NCBI GenBank assembly: GCA_964360145.1
Contig: CAYHWW010000005.1
Coordinates: forward strand, 1 to 54,189
Direction of reading: 5' to 3'
Origin: CAYHWW01 sp964360145
GTDB taxonomy: Bacteria; Bdellovibrionota; UBA1018; CAYHWW01
Length of the DNA stretch: 54,189 bases
The notes under the pieces are model-generated. The model was given only the letters and a program-made list of their open reading frames with translations, did no database searches and was not told the origin of the DNA. Made by a program: the position numbers and the translations under genes. Shown one piece after another: positions 1-8,496 of this stretch. The stretch's first letter is position 1; each line of letters begins with the position of its first letter.

Positions 1-99
1 GGGCGCTGGGGGAACCACGGCTGGGGTAAGGCCGCCCCCGCCCCGGCCGCCGACCGGCACATTGGGCCCCCGTCCCGCCCCGGGCCGGGCCCAAGCTGA
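1..99 (+). CDS. Possible 3' end of a gene entering from the left (very weak)
   Basis: The first 99 bases are extremely GC-rich and open in frame 1 up to a TGA at 97-99, giving a Gly/Pro/Ala-rich tail of 32 residues. Frame 2 is also open, to about position 175, so the reading frame cannot be decided. An 8-bp inverted repeat (62-69 with 87-94) sits near the end of this stretch and could form a hairpin, but no T-run follows it. I see no recognisable protein. Bases 100-187 hold nothing I can name except the putative ribosome binding site GGAAGG just before the gene at 188. Confidence 0.15.
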   Translation, partial: GRWGNHGWGKAAPAPAADRHIGPPSRPGPGPS

Positions 100-187
100 A
101 CGCTTTCTTGGGACTTTGCCGTACAACGAACGCTGGCATGGGTATTGCTCGTAGCGTCAGCTATGAGACTCACTTATTTGGAAGGCT

Positions 188-1453
188 ATGACCTTCGCGA
201 TTGATGACGTCCATCCATTTCATCAGCTTTTGATCTCCATCGGCCTTGGCCTCCTCGTAGGATTGCAGCGCGAATGGGCGGAATCGAGGCTTGGTGGAGT
301 GAGGACGTTTTCCCTCGTTTCCATCCTCGGCACCGGCTCGATGCTCCTCGCCGAAAAACTTGGCTCCTGGATCTTCGTTGCTGCCTTCTTGGCGACGACG
401 CTCGCCATGGGCGCAGGCGCGGTCATGTCACGCTTACAGCTCAGAGATAAATCGAAACCTCCGGGGTTGAGCACGGAAATCGCGATTCTTCTGATGTTCC
501 TCATAGGTGGGCTCGTGCGCACAGGCCCGCTTTGGGTCGCGCTGGCCTTCGCAGGAGCGCTTGCCGTCATCATGCAAGCAAAGTTGGAGCTTCATGGTCT
601 AGCGTCGCGCTTCTCCCAGAAGGATCTGAAGGCGTTGATGCAGCTTGTCCTCATCTCCATGGTCATTTTACCGGTCGTACCGAATCAGCCTATGGGCCCG
701 CTCCAGGTGATCAACCCCCGCGATGTGTGGCTTATGGTGATCCTCATCACCGGATTGGGCTTTTCGGGGTATGTCGCCTATAAATTCTACGGTGATCGTG
801 CCGGCATCCTCTTGAGCGGGGTCCTTGGCGGCGTCATTTCAAGTACCGCGACGTCGGCTAGTTACGCCCGCAGGAGCAAGGGTGAGTCGCTTCCGCATCG
901 CCATGTGGCAACGATCATCTTACTCGCATGGACGACGGTATATGCCAGGATTTTGATCGAGATTGCCATCGCCGCGCCGGGTTTCCGTCAGTCATGGATT
1001 CCCATCATCGTTCTTTTTGTCGTGTCAGCCCTCGGAGCCTGCTGGCTGTGGAGGGACGCACAAAAGTCGCCGATGAAAATCAATTTTCACGAGAATCCCA
1101 GCGAACTGAAGACGGCCCTTCTTTTCGCGGCAGCCTATTCAATGATTATCCTCGCAATTGCATACGCTAAGGATCGATTGGGAAGCGGCGGGCTGATGGC
1201 AGTGGCCGTCCTCTCTGGCATTACAGATATGGATGCGGTCACGCTCTCCACCGCACGCCTCGTACACACCCAGCGGCTGTCAGGCCAGGATGGATGGCCA
1301 CTGATCATCGCCGCCGCGACTTCGAACCTCTGCTTCAAGGGCATCCTCGTGGGGGCCCTGGGATCACGTGAGGTTTTCCGGTCTATTCTCGGCCCCTGGA
1401 TCGCCTCCCTCTGCGTAGGACTGGCACTCATCACGTATTGGCTATTTTCATGA
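188..1453 (+). CDS. MgtC/SapB-family membrane protein with DUF4010 domain
   Basis: A 421-residue polytopic membrane protein. Residues about 10-140 match the MgtC/SapB type N-terminal domain (LGLLVGLQREWAE, then a conserved GGVRTFSLVSILG segment). Residues about 170-390 match DUF4010, another multi-helix membrane domain. About ten to twelve hydrophobic segments are visible. Family members are inner-membrane proteins of unclear biochemical role, sometimes linked to magnesium or acid stress, so no substrate is proposed. The ATG is preceded by GGAAGG. The stop overlaps the next gene's start (ATGA at 1450-1453), so the two are probably translationally coupled. Confidence 0.85.
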   Translation: MTFAIDDVHPFHQLLISIGLGLLVGLQREWAESRLGGVRTFSLVSILGTGSMLLAEKLGSWIFVAAFLATTLAMGAGAVMSRLQLRDKSKPPGLSTEIAILLMFLIGGLVRTGPLWVALAFAGALAVIMQAKLELHGLASRFSQKDLKALMQLVLISMVILPVVPNQPMGPLQVINPRDVWLMVILITGLGFSGYVAYKFYGDRAGILLSGVLGGVISSTATSASYARRSKGESLPHRHVATIILLAWTTVYARILIEIAIAAPGFRQSWIPIIVLFVVSALGACWLWRDAQKSPMKINFHENPSELKTALLFAAAYSMIILAIAYAKDRLGSGGLMAVAVLSGITDMDAVTLSTARLVHTQRLSGQDGWPLIIAAATSNLCFKGILVGALGSREVFRSILGPWIASLCVGLALITYWLFS

Positions 1454-2808
1454 GGCCTCAGAACATGGGACTCATCTTCGAGATTCTAAAAAAAAGACGA
1501 CGGCTCCGCGCCCGTGAGTCTTGGAGTCGCCGCGATCTCGAAGCGTTTCAGAACCAGGAATTTCAAAAACTCTTTAACTGGAGCGTGGCGCACTCCCCGT
1601 TTTTGAAGAAATTCTACGCGGGCTATGAGGGCAAACCATTGACGAGTTTACCCATCCTCACGAAGTCGATCCTCATGGAGAATTATGACTCTCTGGTGAC
1701 AGACCGTGAAGTTCGCCTCAATAAGGTTGAAAGCCATTTGAACCAGCTTCGTGGAGACGAGCTTTTTCGAGGTCGGTACTGGGTTACATCCACTTCAGGC
1801 AGCACCGGGAAGAGAGGGATTTTCCTCCACAACCGCGACGAATGGACCACAGTGCTGGCTTCCTACTCCCGCTCCTACGAGTGGGGCGGCGTGCAGGCGG
1901 ATCTTTTCCATCGTGTAAGGACCGCAGTCGTAAGCTCGCATATGCCCTGGCATCAGTCAGCCCGGGTCGGCATGACGGTGAAAAACCCGTGGTTGCCCAC
2001 GCTGAGGCTCGATGCCCTGGACCCCATTGAAAAGATCGTTGCGGACCTTGAGCGCTTCAATCCGAAAACCCTCATTGGCTATGCCAACATGATGGTCAAA
2101 CTCGCCCAGGAGCAAATCGCAGGGCATCTCAAGATCCAGCCGTCAGCTCTCTTTTGCGCGTCAGAAGTTTTAACGGCTGAAGGGCGGCGCCTCATCAGGG
2201 AGGCCTGGGGCCAGGAGCCCTTCAACGTATATGCTGCAACCGAGACGTCAACGATTGCCTCGGAATGCCGTGAACACCGGGGGATGCACCTCTATGAGGA
2301 CCTTGTCATCACCGAGGCCGTCGACAGCGCGAAGCGGTCGATGCCCGCTGGGGAATACAGCGAAAAGGTGCTCGTCACAGCTCTTTTCAGCCGAACCTTG
2401 CCCCTCATCCGCTACGAGATGAGCGATAGCGTTGCGCCGTCGGCAAGAACCTGCCCCTGTGGACTTCCGTTCGCTCTTTTAGAGGGCGTCGAAGGACGCG
2501 CTGAGGACGTACTGAAGATTCAGAGTGGTGATGGAGCGATGGTGGAGATCCACCCCAACGTATTCCATTCTATCCTAGAGCCCGTGGTCCCTGGTGCCTG
2601 GCAAGTCGTGCAAGAGGCCCAAGGGCTTAAGGTCATGATCCAAGGGACGGAAGAATCCACGGCAAAGCTCTCAACCGCGCTTCATGATGCATTAAGCAGA
2701 CGGGGAGCAGAAAATTTGAAGATTGATGTTGAGCGTGTGCACGCGATTCCCAAGACGAAGCTAGGAAAGACAAAGTTGATTGTTGGCTACACCGGAGCAG
2801 CACAATGA
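1450..2808 (+). CDS. PaaK-like adenylate-forming enzyme (phenylacetate-CoA ligase / F390 synthetase family)
   Basis: A 452-residue member of the AMP-binding superfamily. The adenylate P-loop TSTSGSTGKRG lies at residues 113-123. Further on, CASEVLTAEGR, YAATETSTIASEC and the C-terminal lysine region (IPKTKLGKTK) follow the PaaK order. Such enzymes activate a carboxylic acid with ATP and usually pass it to CoA; the acid cannot be told from sequence. The cysteine pair CPCGLPFALLEG is also typical of the PaaK group. The start is the ATG at 1450, which overlaps the upstream stop (ATGA); a TTG at 1438 is less likely. The downstream ATPase gene also overlaps by ATGA, so the three genes form a tight operon. 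Confidence 0.82.
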   Translation: MRPQNMGLIFEILKKRRRLRARESWSRRDLEAFQNQEFQKLFNWSVAHSPFLKKFYAGYEGKPLTSLPILTKSILMENYDSLVTDREVRLNKVESHLNQLRGDELFRGRYWVTSTSGSTGKRGIFLHNRDEWTTVLASYSRSYEWGGVQADLFHRVRTAVVSSHMPWHQSARVGMTVKNPWLPTLRLDALDPIEKIVADLERFNPKTLIGYANMMVKLAQEQIAGHLKIQPSALFCASEVLTAEGRRLIREAWGQEPFNVYAATETSTIASECREHRGMHLYEDLVITEAVDSAKRSMPAGEYSEKVLVTALFSRTLPLIRYEMSDSVAPSARTCPCGLPFALLEGVEGRAEDVLKIQSGDGAMVEIHPNVFHSILEPVVPGAWQVVQEAQGLKVMIQGTEESTAKLSTALHDALSRRGAENLKIDVERVHAIPKTKLGKTKLIVGYTGAAQ

Positions 2809-3494
2809 ACCCCATGATTTGCAACACACATGAACTTTGCGCCTGCGCCCAAACGGGTCATGAACCCCGGCTCGTCGTCCTCACAGGCGGCCCAGGTGCG
2901 GGTAAAACCGCAGTTCTCGAACTTGCCCGGAAGAATTTCTGCGAGCACATCGCGGTCCTTCCCGAAGCAGCAAGTATCATCTTTAGTGGCGGTTTTTGGC
3001 GCAGAGAAAGCATTCCCGCACGAAAGGCAGCCCAGAGGGCGATCTACTACGTGCAAAGGGAGCTGGAACGCATCGTTGGAGGGGAACGTGCCTCCGCCAT
3101 CGCTCTCTGCGACCGCGGGACGCTCGATGGCCTGGCCTATTGGCCGCACTCCGATGAGTCATTTTTCGAGGAGCTTGGCACGACGCGTGAGGAGGAACTC
3201 CTCAAATACGCCGCCGTCATCCATCTTCGGACGCCAGCCGCGGCAGGGGGCTACAATCATAACAATCCCGTGCGCGTAGAGAGCGCGTCGCAGGCCGCGG
3301 AAATAGACCGGCGGATCGTCAACGCATGGGACGGCCATCCCAAACGAGTCATCGTAGAGAGCACGCAGGACTTCCTCATAAAGGCCGCCACGGCCATCGA
3401 TCTGATCCGAGAGCAATTGCCCAACTGCTGCAAGGGTCACAGGATTCCCGAACTGAGTGAACTGATCCTGCCCGTACCCAGCATCCACAAATAA
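2805..3494 (+). CDS. P-loop ATP-binding protein (AAA_28-like)
   Basis: A 229-residue ATPase or small kinase-like protein. Walker A is GGPGAGKT at residues 28-35, and ALCDRGTLDG resembles the lid/DRG segment of nucleotide-kinase-like folds. The pattern (P-loop near the N-terminus, PEAAS segment, CDRG motif, an HLRTP strand) fits the AAA_28 family, whose substrates are mostly unknown. A cysteine-rich N-terminal stretch (CNTHELCACAQ) precedes the P-loop and could bind a metal; that is inference. It is coupled by ATGA to the PaaK-like gene, suggesting a shared but unidentified pathway with the MgtC-type protein. Confidence 0.7.
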   Translation: MNPMICNTHELCACAQTGHEPRLVVLTGGPGAGKTAVLELARKNFCEHIAVLPEAASIIFSGGFWRRESIPARKAAQRAIYYVQRELERIVGGERASAIALCDRGTLDGLAYWPHSDESFFEELGTTREEELLKYAAVIHLRTPAAAGGYNHNNPVRVESASQAAEIDRRIVNAWDGHPKRVIVESTQDFLIKAATAIDLIREQLPNCCKGHRIPELSELILPVPSIHK

Positions 3495-3535
3495 CATTTA
3501 TATTATCGTTCTCATTGAATATGATAAGGGACGCC

Positions 3536-4738
3536 ATGTTGAAAACGGTCGTTTCCATGGTGCTTCTAACAGTGACGAATGCTTACTGCGTATTTGAGAG
3601 GCTAGAAGCCCCTTTCACCGATCTGATTCAGTTACCCGCCCCTCTCCGTGAACGTCTGGCGGCCACTGATCTTGTCGACCGCATTGGCGCCATTCTCGAT
3701 GCGCTCCGCTCTTCTGATCCAGCCGAGATTGCGCAAGGCACCAAGGCGCTGCGCTGCTTGATCCGTGAAAACCCGGCCCATGTTCCGGAGCACGTTGCGA
3801 TGGGTTTTCCTGATCACGCCAGCGAAGATGTCATCGAGACGCTTTCTGAGCGGCTCAGCGCCGACCTCTTTCTCTCCGTGGCGCTCTCCGGTATCGCAAC
3901 GGAGCTGACCGGATTTGCAGCCGACGACCCCCGGATTCTCGCTACGCTTTCCGCTGCTTCAAATGCCCTCGGCACTAACGACGTACCCTCTGATGCTGGC
4001 TGGGGCCCCAGGCTTGCACGAGTTGCGGAGGCGCTCATCGCCAATTCCGGTGCGGACAAAAACGAATGGAATATGTTTACAGCAGCATCCTATCTCATGC
4101 TGGCGCGAAACACCGTGGCCATGGACATTGAACTATTGAAGATCGGCCTTCTCGCCTTGATCCAAGGGGACAACGCCACTTATGCCACTATAGCCGTAGC
4201 ATGGGGCCTTGCTGCATTTCCCGTTGAAGACCGTGCTTTGGATACCGCTCTGATGCGACAGCTGAGAAGCGGCAAACCCAGCCTCGAATTGGCGGCGGCA
4301 GCGGGCGTGCTGACAAGACCCGCCAGTACCGAGGATCACCGCAGCGCCAAGAGCGTCCTGCTCCGTCGCCTGGGTCACCTCAAGTATCCTACGAGCTACG
4401 ACGATGTACAGCACATGGCTAGATCAGCGATGAGGCATTTATTCTTCTTCGATCACCCAGAAGACATGCCCGGTCGTGTTATTGGCGAGGACATCACCGA
4501 GCTCAGTATTTCATCCATCAATCTTATGAGAGAGATCATTCTACCTCATCGTGCCACCATTGAAGGTCGTCTCTCGGGATTTGTGGAACGCCGTCGTTTC
4601 GCCGCCGCGCTAAAGCGCTTCAAGGATTATGATAAGAACATGGTCGCAGTGGCCCGCACCCTTGGGCACGCGGATGTAAACATCATTGATGTCACGACCT
4701 GCGAGCGCGCCCTGACAGACGGCGAAGACTCGGATTGA
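3536..4738 (+). CDS. Secreted helical protein of unknown function
   Basis: A 400-residue protein that I do not recognise. A hydrophobic N-terminus (MLKTVVSMVLLTVTNAYC) suggests export. The rest is rich in alanine and leucine with repeated helical pairs, which could be HEAT-like, but no clear repeat consensus is visible. The start is the ATG at 3536 because AAGGG sits 5 bases upstream; an in-frame TTG at 3515 lacks such a site. It lies 41 bp after the three-gene operon and reads the same way. A weak stem (4775-4782 with 4795-4802) follows the stop. Confidence 0.6.
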   Translation: MLKTVVSMVLLTVTNAYCVFERLEAPFTDLIQLPAPLRERLAATDLVDRIGAILDALRSSDPAEIAQGTKALRCLIRENPAHVPEHVAMGFPDHASEDVIETLSERLSADLFLSVALSGIATELTGFAADDPRILATLSAASNALGTNDVPSDAGWGPRLARVAEALIANSGADKNEWNMFTAASYLMLARNTVAMDIELLKIGLLALIQGDNATYATIAVAWGLAAFPVEDRALDTALMRQLRSGKPSLELAAAAGVLTRPASTEDHRSAKSVLLRRLGHLKYPTSYDDVQHMARSAMRHLFFFDHPEDMPGRVIGEDITELSISSINLMREIILPHRATIEGRLSGFVERRRFAAALKRFKDYDKNMVAVARTLGHADVNIIDVTTCERALTDGEDSD

Positions 4739-4809
4739 GCAGATAGCCTCTTTGCAGTCGCGCCAAACGTGCGCTCGCATTCATCGTTTTTGAGGAATGC
4801 GACGAATCG

Positions 4810-7482
4810 CTAGCTCTTCGCCTGCTGCCTCAGCACGTACTGCAGGATGCCGCCGTTGTTATAATACTCAAGCTCGTTCGGCGTATCAATGCGCACCAGC
4901 GCCGTGATGGTTTTGGTCTTCCCATCCTCGAAGGTCACTTTCACGTCGATCTTCTGCTTGGGCTTCAAGCTGCCCAGCCCATGGATCTCAAAGGTCTCTT
5001 TGCCGCTGATGCCGTGGGTGGTACGGCTCTCGCCTGCCAGGAACTGCAAAGGCAGAACGCCCATGCCCACCAGGTTAGAGCGGTGAATGCGCTCGAAGCT
5101 CTCCACAATGACCGCACGTGCGCCGAGGAGCATGGTGCCCTTGGCCGCCCAGTCCCGGGAGGAACCGGTGCCATACTCTTTGCCGCCCACGATGATCAAC
5201 GGCGTACCCGCCTTCTGATACAGCATGGAGGCATCGAAAATGCTCATTTGCTTGCCCGTGGGTACGTGCACTGTCACTCCCCCCTCAACACCGGGAACCA
5301 TGAGGTTCTTCAACCGGATGTTGGCGAAGGTGCCGCGGATCATGACCTCGTGGTTGCCCCGGCGGGCGCCATAGGAGTTGAAATCAGCCTTAGGCACCCC
5401 CAAAGACTTCAGATACTCGCCCGCGGGGCCCTTCTCAGCGATGTCGCCAGCGGGGGAAATATGGTCCGTGGTGATGGAATCACCGAGCACCACCAAAGCG
5501 CGCGCACCCATAACGTCTTGAATGGGCTTCGGCGTCATGGTCAGGCCATCGAAAAAGGGTGGCCGCTTGATGTAGGTACTGCGCTCATCCCAGTCATAGA
5601 GCTCGCCAGGCGGCACCTCGATGCCAGTCCAGTTGCCATCGCCATCGAAGACCTTCCTGTAGACGTCTTCAAACATCTCGCGTTTCACGAAACTAGCGAT
5701 GGCGCCCTTTACGTCCTGATCCGCGGGCCATACGTCTTTCAAGTAGACGGGCTTGCCATTGGAACCCGTACCCAGGGGCTCGGTATCCAGATTGATGTTC
5801 ACATTGCCTGCCAGGGAATAGGCCACGACGAGGGGTGGTGAAGCCAAGTAGTTGGCACGCACCAAGGGATGCACCCGACCTTCAAAGTTGCGGTTGCCCG
5901 ACAACACGGACGCCACAAAAAGATCGCTGCCTTTGATGGCGTCATTGATGGGGCTCAAAAGTGGGCCAGAGTTACCGATGCAGGTGGTGCAGCCGTAGCC
6001 CACAACGTGGAAGCCCAGCTCTTCCAGAGGCGTGAGCAAGCCTGCCTTATCCAAATACTCGGTGACAGCCTTGGAACCAGGGGCAAGGGATGTCTTCACC
6101 CAAGGCTTAACCTTCAAGCCCCGAGCCACAGCATTCTTCGCGAGGAGACCCGCCGCCATGAGCACGGAGGGGTTGGACGTATTGGTGCAGCTGGTGATGG
6201 CTGCGATAACCACAGCGCCATTTTCCATTTCGAACTCACCCGCAGGGCCCTTGACCGCCACTTTCTTCGCGGCACTGCCCGCGGCGGCCTTCTGGAAGCT
6301 CTCGGGCACCTTGGGCAGCGCCACGCGGTCTTGGGGGCGTGCGGGGCCAGCGAGGCAAGGCTCCACCGAGGCGACGTCCAGTGCCAGGGTATCGCTGTAA
6401 TGGGCATTGGCCGACGCCTCAGGACCAAACATTTCTTGTTCACGGTAGTAGGCCTCAACGCGCGCCACCGCGGCATGGGATCGACCGGTGAGCGTGAGAT
6501 AATCCGTGGTCTGCTTGTCCACGGGGAAGAGGCCGCAGGTGGCGCCGTACTCAGGGGCCATGTTGGCGATGGTGGCGCGGTCCGCCAAGGTCAGCGTCTC
6601 CAGGGCGGGGCCGTAGAATTCCACGAACTTGCCCACAACGCCCTTTTTCCGGAGAATTTGCGTCACAGTGAGCACGAGGTCGGTGGCCGTGGTGCCCGGT
6701 CGCAGCTTGCCCGTGAGCTTGAAGCCGACAACTTGGGGGATGAGCATGGTGCTGGGTTGGCCCAGCATGGCGGCTTCCGCTTCGATGCCACCCACGCCCC
6801 AGCCCAGCACGCCGAGGCCATTGACCATGGTGGTATGGGAGTCGGTGCCCACAACCGTATCCATATATACATACTCTTGACCATCCATCGAACCGACCAT
6901 GGCCACCGGAGCGAGTTGCTCGATATTCACCTGGTGAACAATGCCGGTGTCGGGCGGAACCACGCGGAAATTGCGGAAGGTGCTCTGGCCCCAACGGAGG
7001 AACGCATAGCGCTCCTTATTACGATCAAACTCAATTTGTGAATTCTTCCCAAAGGCGTCCTTGGAACCATAGTGGTCCACCTGCACGGAGTGGTCGATGA
7101 CGAGGTCAGCGGGCTGCAGCGGGTTGATGCGATTAGGGTCGCCACCTAATTTTTTCAGCGCGTCCCTCATGGCAGCCAGGTCCGCCACGCAGGGCACCCC
7201 AGTGAAGTCTTGGAGGATGACGCGAGCGGGCGTGAACTGGATTTCCTGGTGAGGCTCGGCCTTGGGGTCCCAGTTCAACACAGCTTCGATATCTGTTTTA
7301 GTCACCGCAACGCCGTCTTCGAGACGGAGCAGGTTCTCGAGAAGAATTTTTAACGAATACGGCAGCTTATCCACCTGTGGGTATGCCTCTTTGAGCTTTC
7401 TCAGAGAGTGATACGCATAGTTTTTCTCTCCAATGGAGAGGATGGACTTGGTACTGAAGCTATCCAGGCGTTGGGTTGCCAT
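4810..7482 (-). CDS. acnA: Aconitate hydratase A
   Basis: An 890-residue aconitase, the length of Escherichia coli AcnA (891). It interconverts citrate and isocitrate in the TCA cycle and carries a labile 4Fe-4S cluster. The cluster cysteines are visible in SCTNTSNP and GYGCTTCIGNSG. Other hallmarks are DHSVQVDHYG, VGTDSHTTMVNGLGVLGWG and the swivel-domain GSSRDWAAKG. The open frame runs upstream across rplU and rpmA without a stop, but the real start is the ATG at 7482: the family N-terminus (MATQRLDSFSTK) begins there and GAGGAGG lies upstream. It is divergent from rplU, with a 144-bp gap. Confidence 0.97.
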   Translation of the reverse strand: MATQRLDSFSTKSILSIGEKNYAYHSLRKLKEAYPQVDKLPYSLKILLENLLRLEDGVAVTKTDIEAVLNWDPKAEPHQEIQFTPARVILQDFTGVPCVADLAAMRDALKKLGGDPNRINPLQPADLVIDHSVQVDHYGSKDAFGKNSQIEFDRNKERYAFLRWGQSTFRNFRVVPPDTGIVHQVNIEQLAPVAMVGSMDGQEYVYMDTVVGTDSHTTMVNGLGVLGWGVGGIEAEAAMLGQPSTMLIPQVVGFKLTGKLRPGTTATDLVLTVTQILRKKGVVGKFVEFYGPALETLTLADRATIANMAPEYGATCGLFPVDKQTTDYLTLTGRSHAAVARVEAYYREQEMFGPEASANAHYSDTLALDVASVEPCLAGPARPQDRVALPKVPESFQKAAAGSAAKKVAVKGPAGEFEMENGAVVIAAITSCTNTSNPSVLMAAGLLAKNAVARGLKVKPWVKTSLAPGSKAVTEYLDKAGLLTPLEELGFHVVGYGCTTCIGNSGPLLSPINDAIKGSDLFVASVLSGNRNFEGRVHPLVRANYLASPPLVVAYSLAGNVNINLDTEPLGTGSNGKPVYLKDVWPADQDVKGAIASFVKREMFEDVYRKVFDGDGNWTGIEVPPGELYDWDERSTYIKRPPFFDGLTMTPKPIQDVMGARALVVLGDSITTDHISPAGDIAEKGPAGEYLKSLGVPKADFNSYGARRGNHEVMIRGTFANIRLKNLMVPGVEGGVTVHVPTGKQMSIFDASMLYQKAGTPLIIVGGKEYGTGSSRDWAAKGTMLLGARAVIVESFERIHRSNLVGMGVLPLQFLAGESRTTHGISGKETFEIHGLGSLKPKQKIDVKVTFEDGKTKTITALVRIDTPNELEYYNNGGILQYVLRQQAKS

Positions 7483-7587
7483 AAAGGGTGGAGCCTCCTC
7501 AAAAAGTGACGATTTCCGTGAGAACCATTGTGCTCCCCCGGGTTCCGCAACGTCAAATGCTTCCGCTGGCTTAGGCCAAAATACGCC

Positions 7588-7617
7588 TTGACCTGCCACG
7601 ACTGTGCCCTGTACAAG
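7588..7617 (+). promoter_or_regulatory. Candidate promoter for rplU-rpmA
   Basis: TTGACC (7588-7593), an 18-base spacer and TACAAG (7612-7617) resemble a sigma-70 promoter. Transcription would begin about 3 bases before the rplU ATG, so the mRNA would be nearly leaderless. This fits the absence of any Shine-Dalgarno sequence before rplU, but the -10 match is only partial. Confidence 0.35.
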
Positions 7618-7626
7618 CAGTCCCCT

Positions 7627-8103
7627 ATGTACGCGATTATTTCTACCGGTGGTAAACAGTACCGCGTTTCTCCTGGCGATATCCTTGCCGTTGAGAAGCT
7701 GAGTCAAGAGCTCGGCGCGCGAGTAAACTTTGATCAAGTCCTTCTCGTCGGCGGCAAGGCCGAGAGCGAGGCCCTCGTTGGACTGCCCTTTGTGGCAGGT
7801 GCCTCCGTTGAGGCTGAAGTGGTTCAAGAAACCCGCGGTGATAAGATTCTGATTATCAAGTATCGTCGCCGCAAGGGTTACCGCAAAACCCAAGGCCATC
7901 GCCAAAACTATACCCGTCTGCTGATCACCAAGCTCAGCGACGGCAAGGGTACTGCCCTCGAGATCGACGCCGCGAAACGCGCCGCCGCGCTCATGCGAGC
8001 CAGCGTCCCCACGGCGAAAAAAGAAACCAAGGCGCCCAAAGCTGCGAAAGCCGCAGGGACCGCTAAAAAGGCTCCCGCTAAAAAAGCGGCGAAAAAAGCC
8101 TAA
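7627..8103 (+). CDS. rplU: Large ribosomal subunit protein bL21 with a basic C-terminal tail
   Basis: A 158-residue bL21. Residues 1-103 match the family (YAIISTGGKQYRVSPGD at the start, YRRRKGYRKTQGHRQ near 80-95). The protein binds 23S rRNA in the 50S subunit. Bacterial L21 is usually 100-110 residues, so about 50 residues are extra: an Ala/Lys-rich tail ending in KKAPAKKAAKKA, similar to histone-H1-like tails. The start is the ATG at 7627, where the family N-terminus begins; there is no obvious ribosome binding site. rpmA follows after 20 bp, the usual order. Confidence 0.96.
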   Translation: MYAIISTGGKQYRVSPGDILAVEKLSQELGARVNFDQVLLVGGKAESEALVGLPFVAGASVEAEVVQETRGDKILIIKYRRRKGYRKTQGHRQNYTRLLITKLSDGKGTALEIDAAKRAAALMRASVPTAKKETKAPKAAKAAGTAKKAPAKKAAKKA

Positions 8104-8123
8104 CCTCTTAAAGGAGACTCCTC

Positions 8124-8384
8124 GTGGCACATAAAAAAGCCGGTGGTAGTACCAAGAACGGTCGCGACTCACAGCCCAAGATGCGCGGCGTAAAGAAATA
8201 CGGCGGCCAAGTCGTAGTTCCGGGCAACATCATCGTGCGCCAAGTGGGCACCGTGTTTCACCCCGGCCGCAACGTTCGCCTGGGTCGTGACTTCACGATC
8301 TACTCCATCATCGAGGGCGTGGTGAAGTTCGAGCACTACGACAAGAAACGCCGTCAAGTATCCGTTTACCCCGTCGCCTCCTGA
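8124..8384 (+). CDS. rpmA: Large ribosomal subunit protein bL27
   Basis: An 86-residue bL27 of normal length. The N-terminus AHKKAGGSTKNGRDS reaches the peptidyl-transferase centre in known structures and is complete here, without the cleavable extension found in Firmicutes. The start codon is GTG at 8124, preceded by AAAGGAG. It is cotranscribed with rplU. A strong hairpin terminator follows at 8420-8459, separating this pair from obgE. Confidence 0.97.
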   Translation: MAHKKAGGSTKNGRDSQPKMRGVKKYGGQVVVPGNIIVRQVGTVFHPGRNVRLGRDFTIYSIIEGVVKFEHYDKKRRQVSVYPVAS

Positions 8385-8419
8385 GGCCGCCGGATCAAAA
8401 GTGTTCATCGATTCGGTTC

Positions 8420-8459
8420 AAAAGGAAAAAGGCCCCGGCAGCGGGGCCTTTTTCCTTTT
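8420..8459 (+). terminator. Strong intrinsic terminator after rpmA
   Basis: A perfect 18-bp stem (8420-8437 with 8442-8459) closes on the 4-base loop GCAG. The GC core sits between A-rich and T-rich arms, so the 3' arm itself contains T5 and T4 runs. The A/T arms are symmetrical and it could act in both directions. Confidence 0.9.
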
Positions 8460-8496
8460 GCTCTTTACTTAAATAAATAGTATTTAAAAACCTCTT

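Noticed and set aside
4981..7041. Long plus-strand open frames opposite acnA
   Set aside because: They are shadows created by the GC-rich codon use of acnA. They have no recognisable protein, no initiation signals and His/Gly/Arg-rich composition.
7483..8172. N-terminal 230-residue extension of the aconitase reading frame
   Set aside because: It lies antisense to rplU and rpmA, which are certain genes. The aconitase family N-terminus and ribosome binding site are at 7482, and the extension has the skewed Gly/Phe/Leu composition of an antisense shadow.
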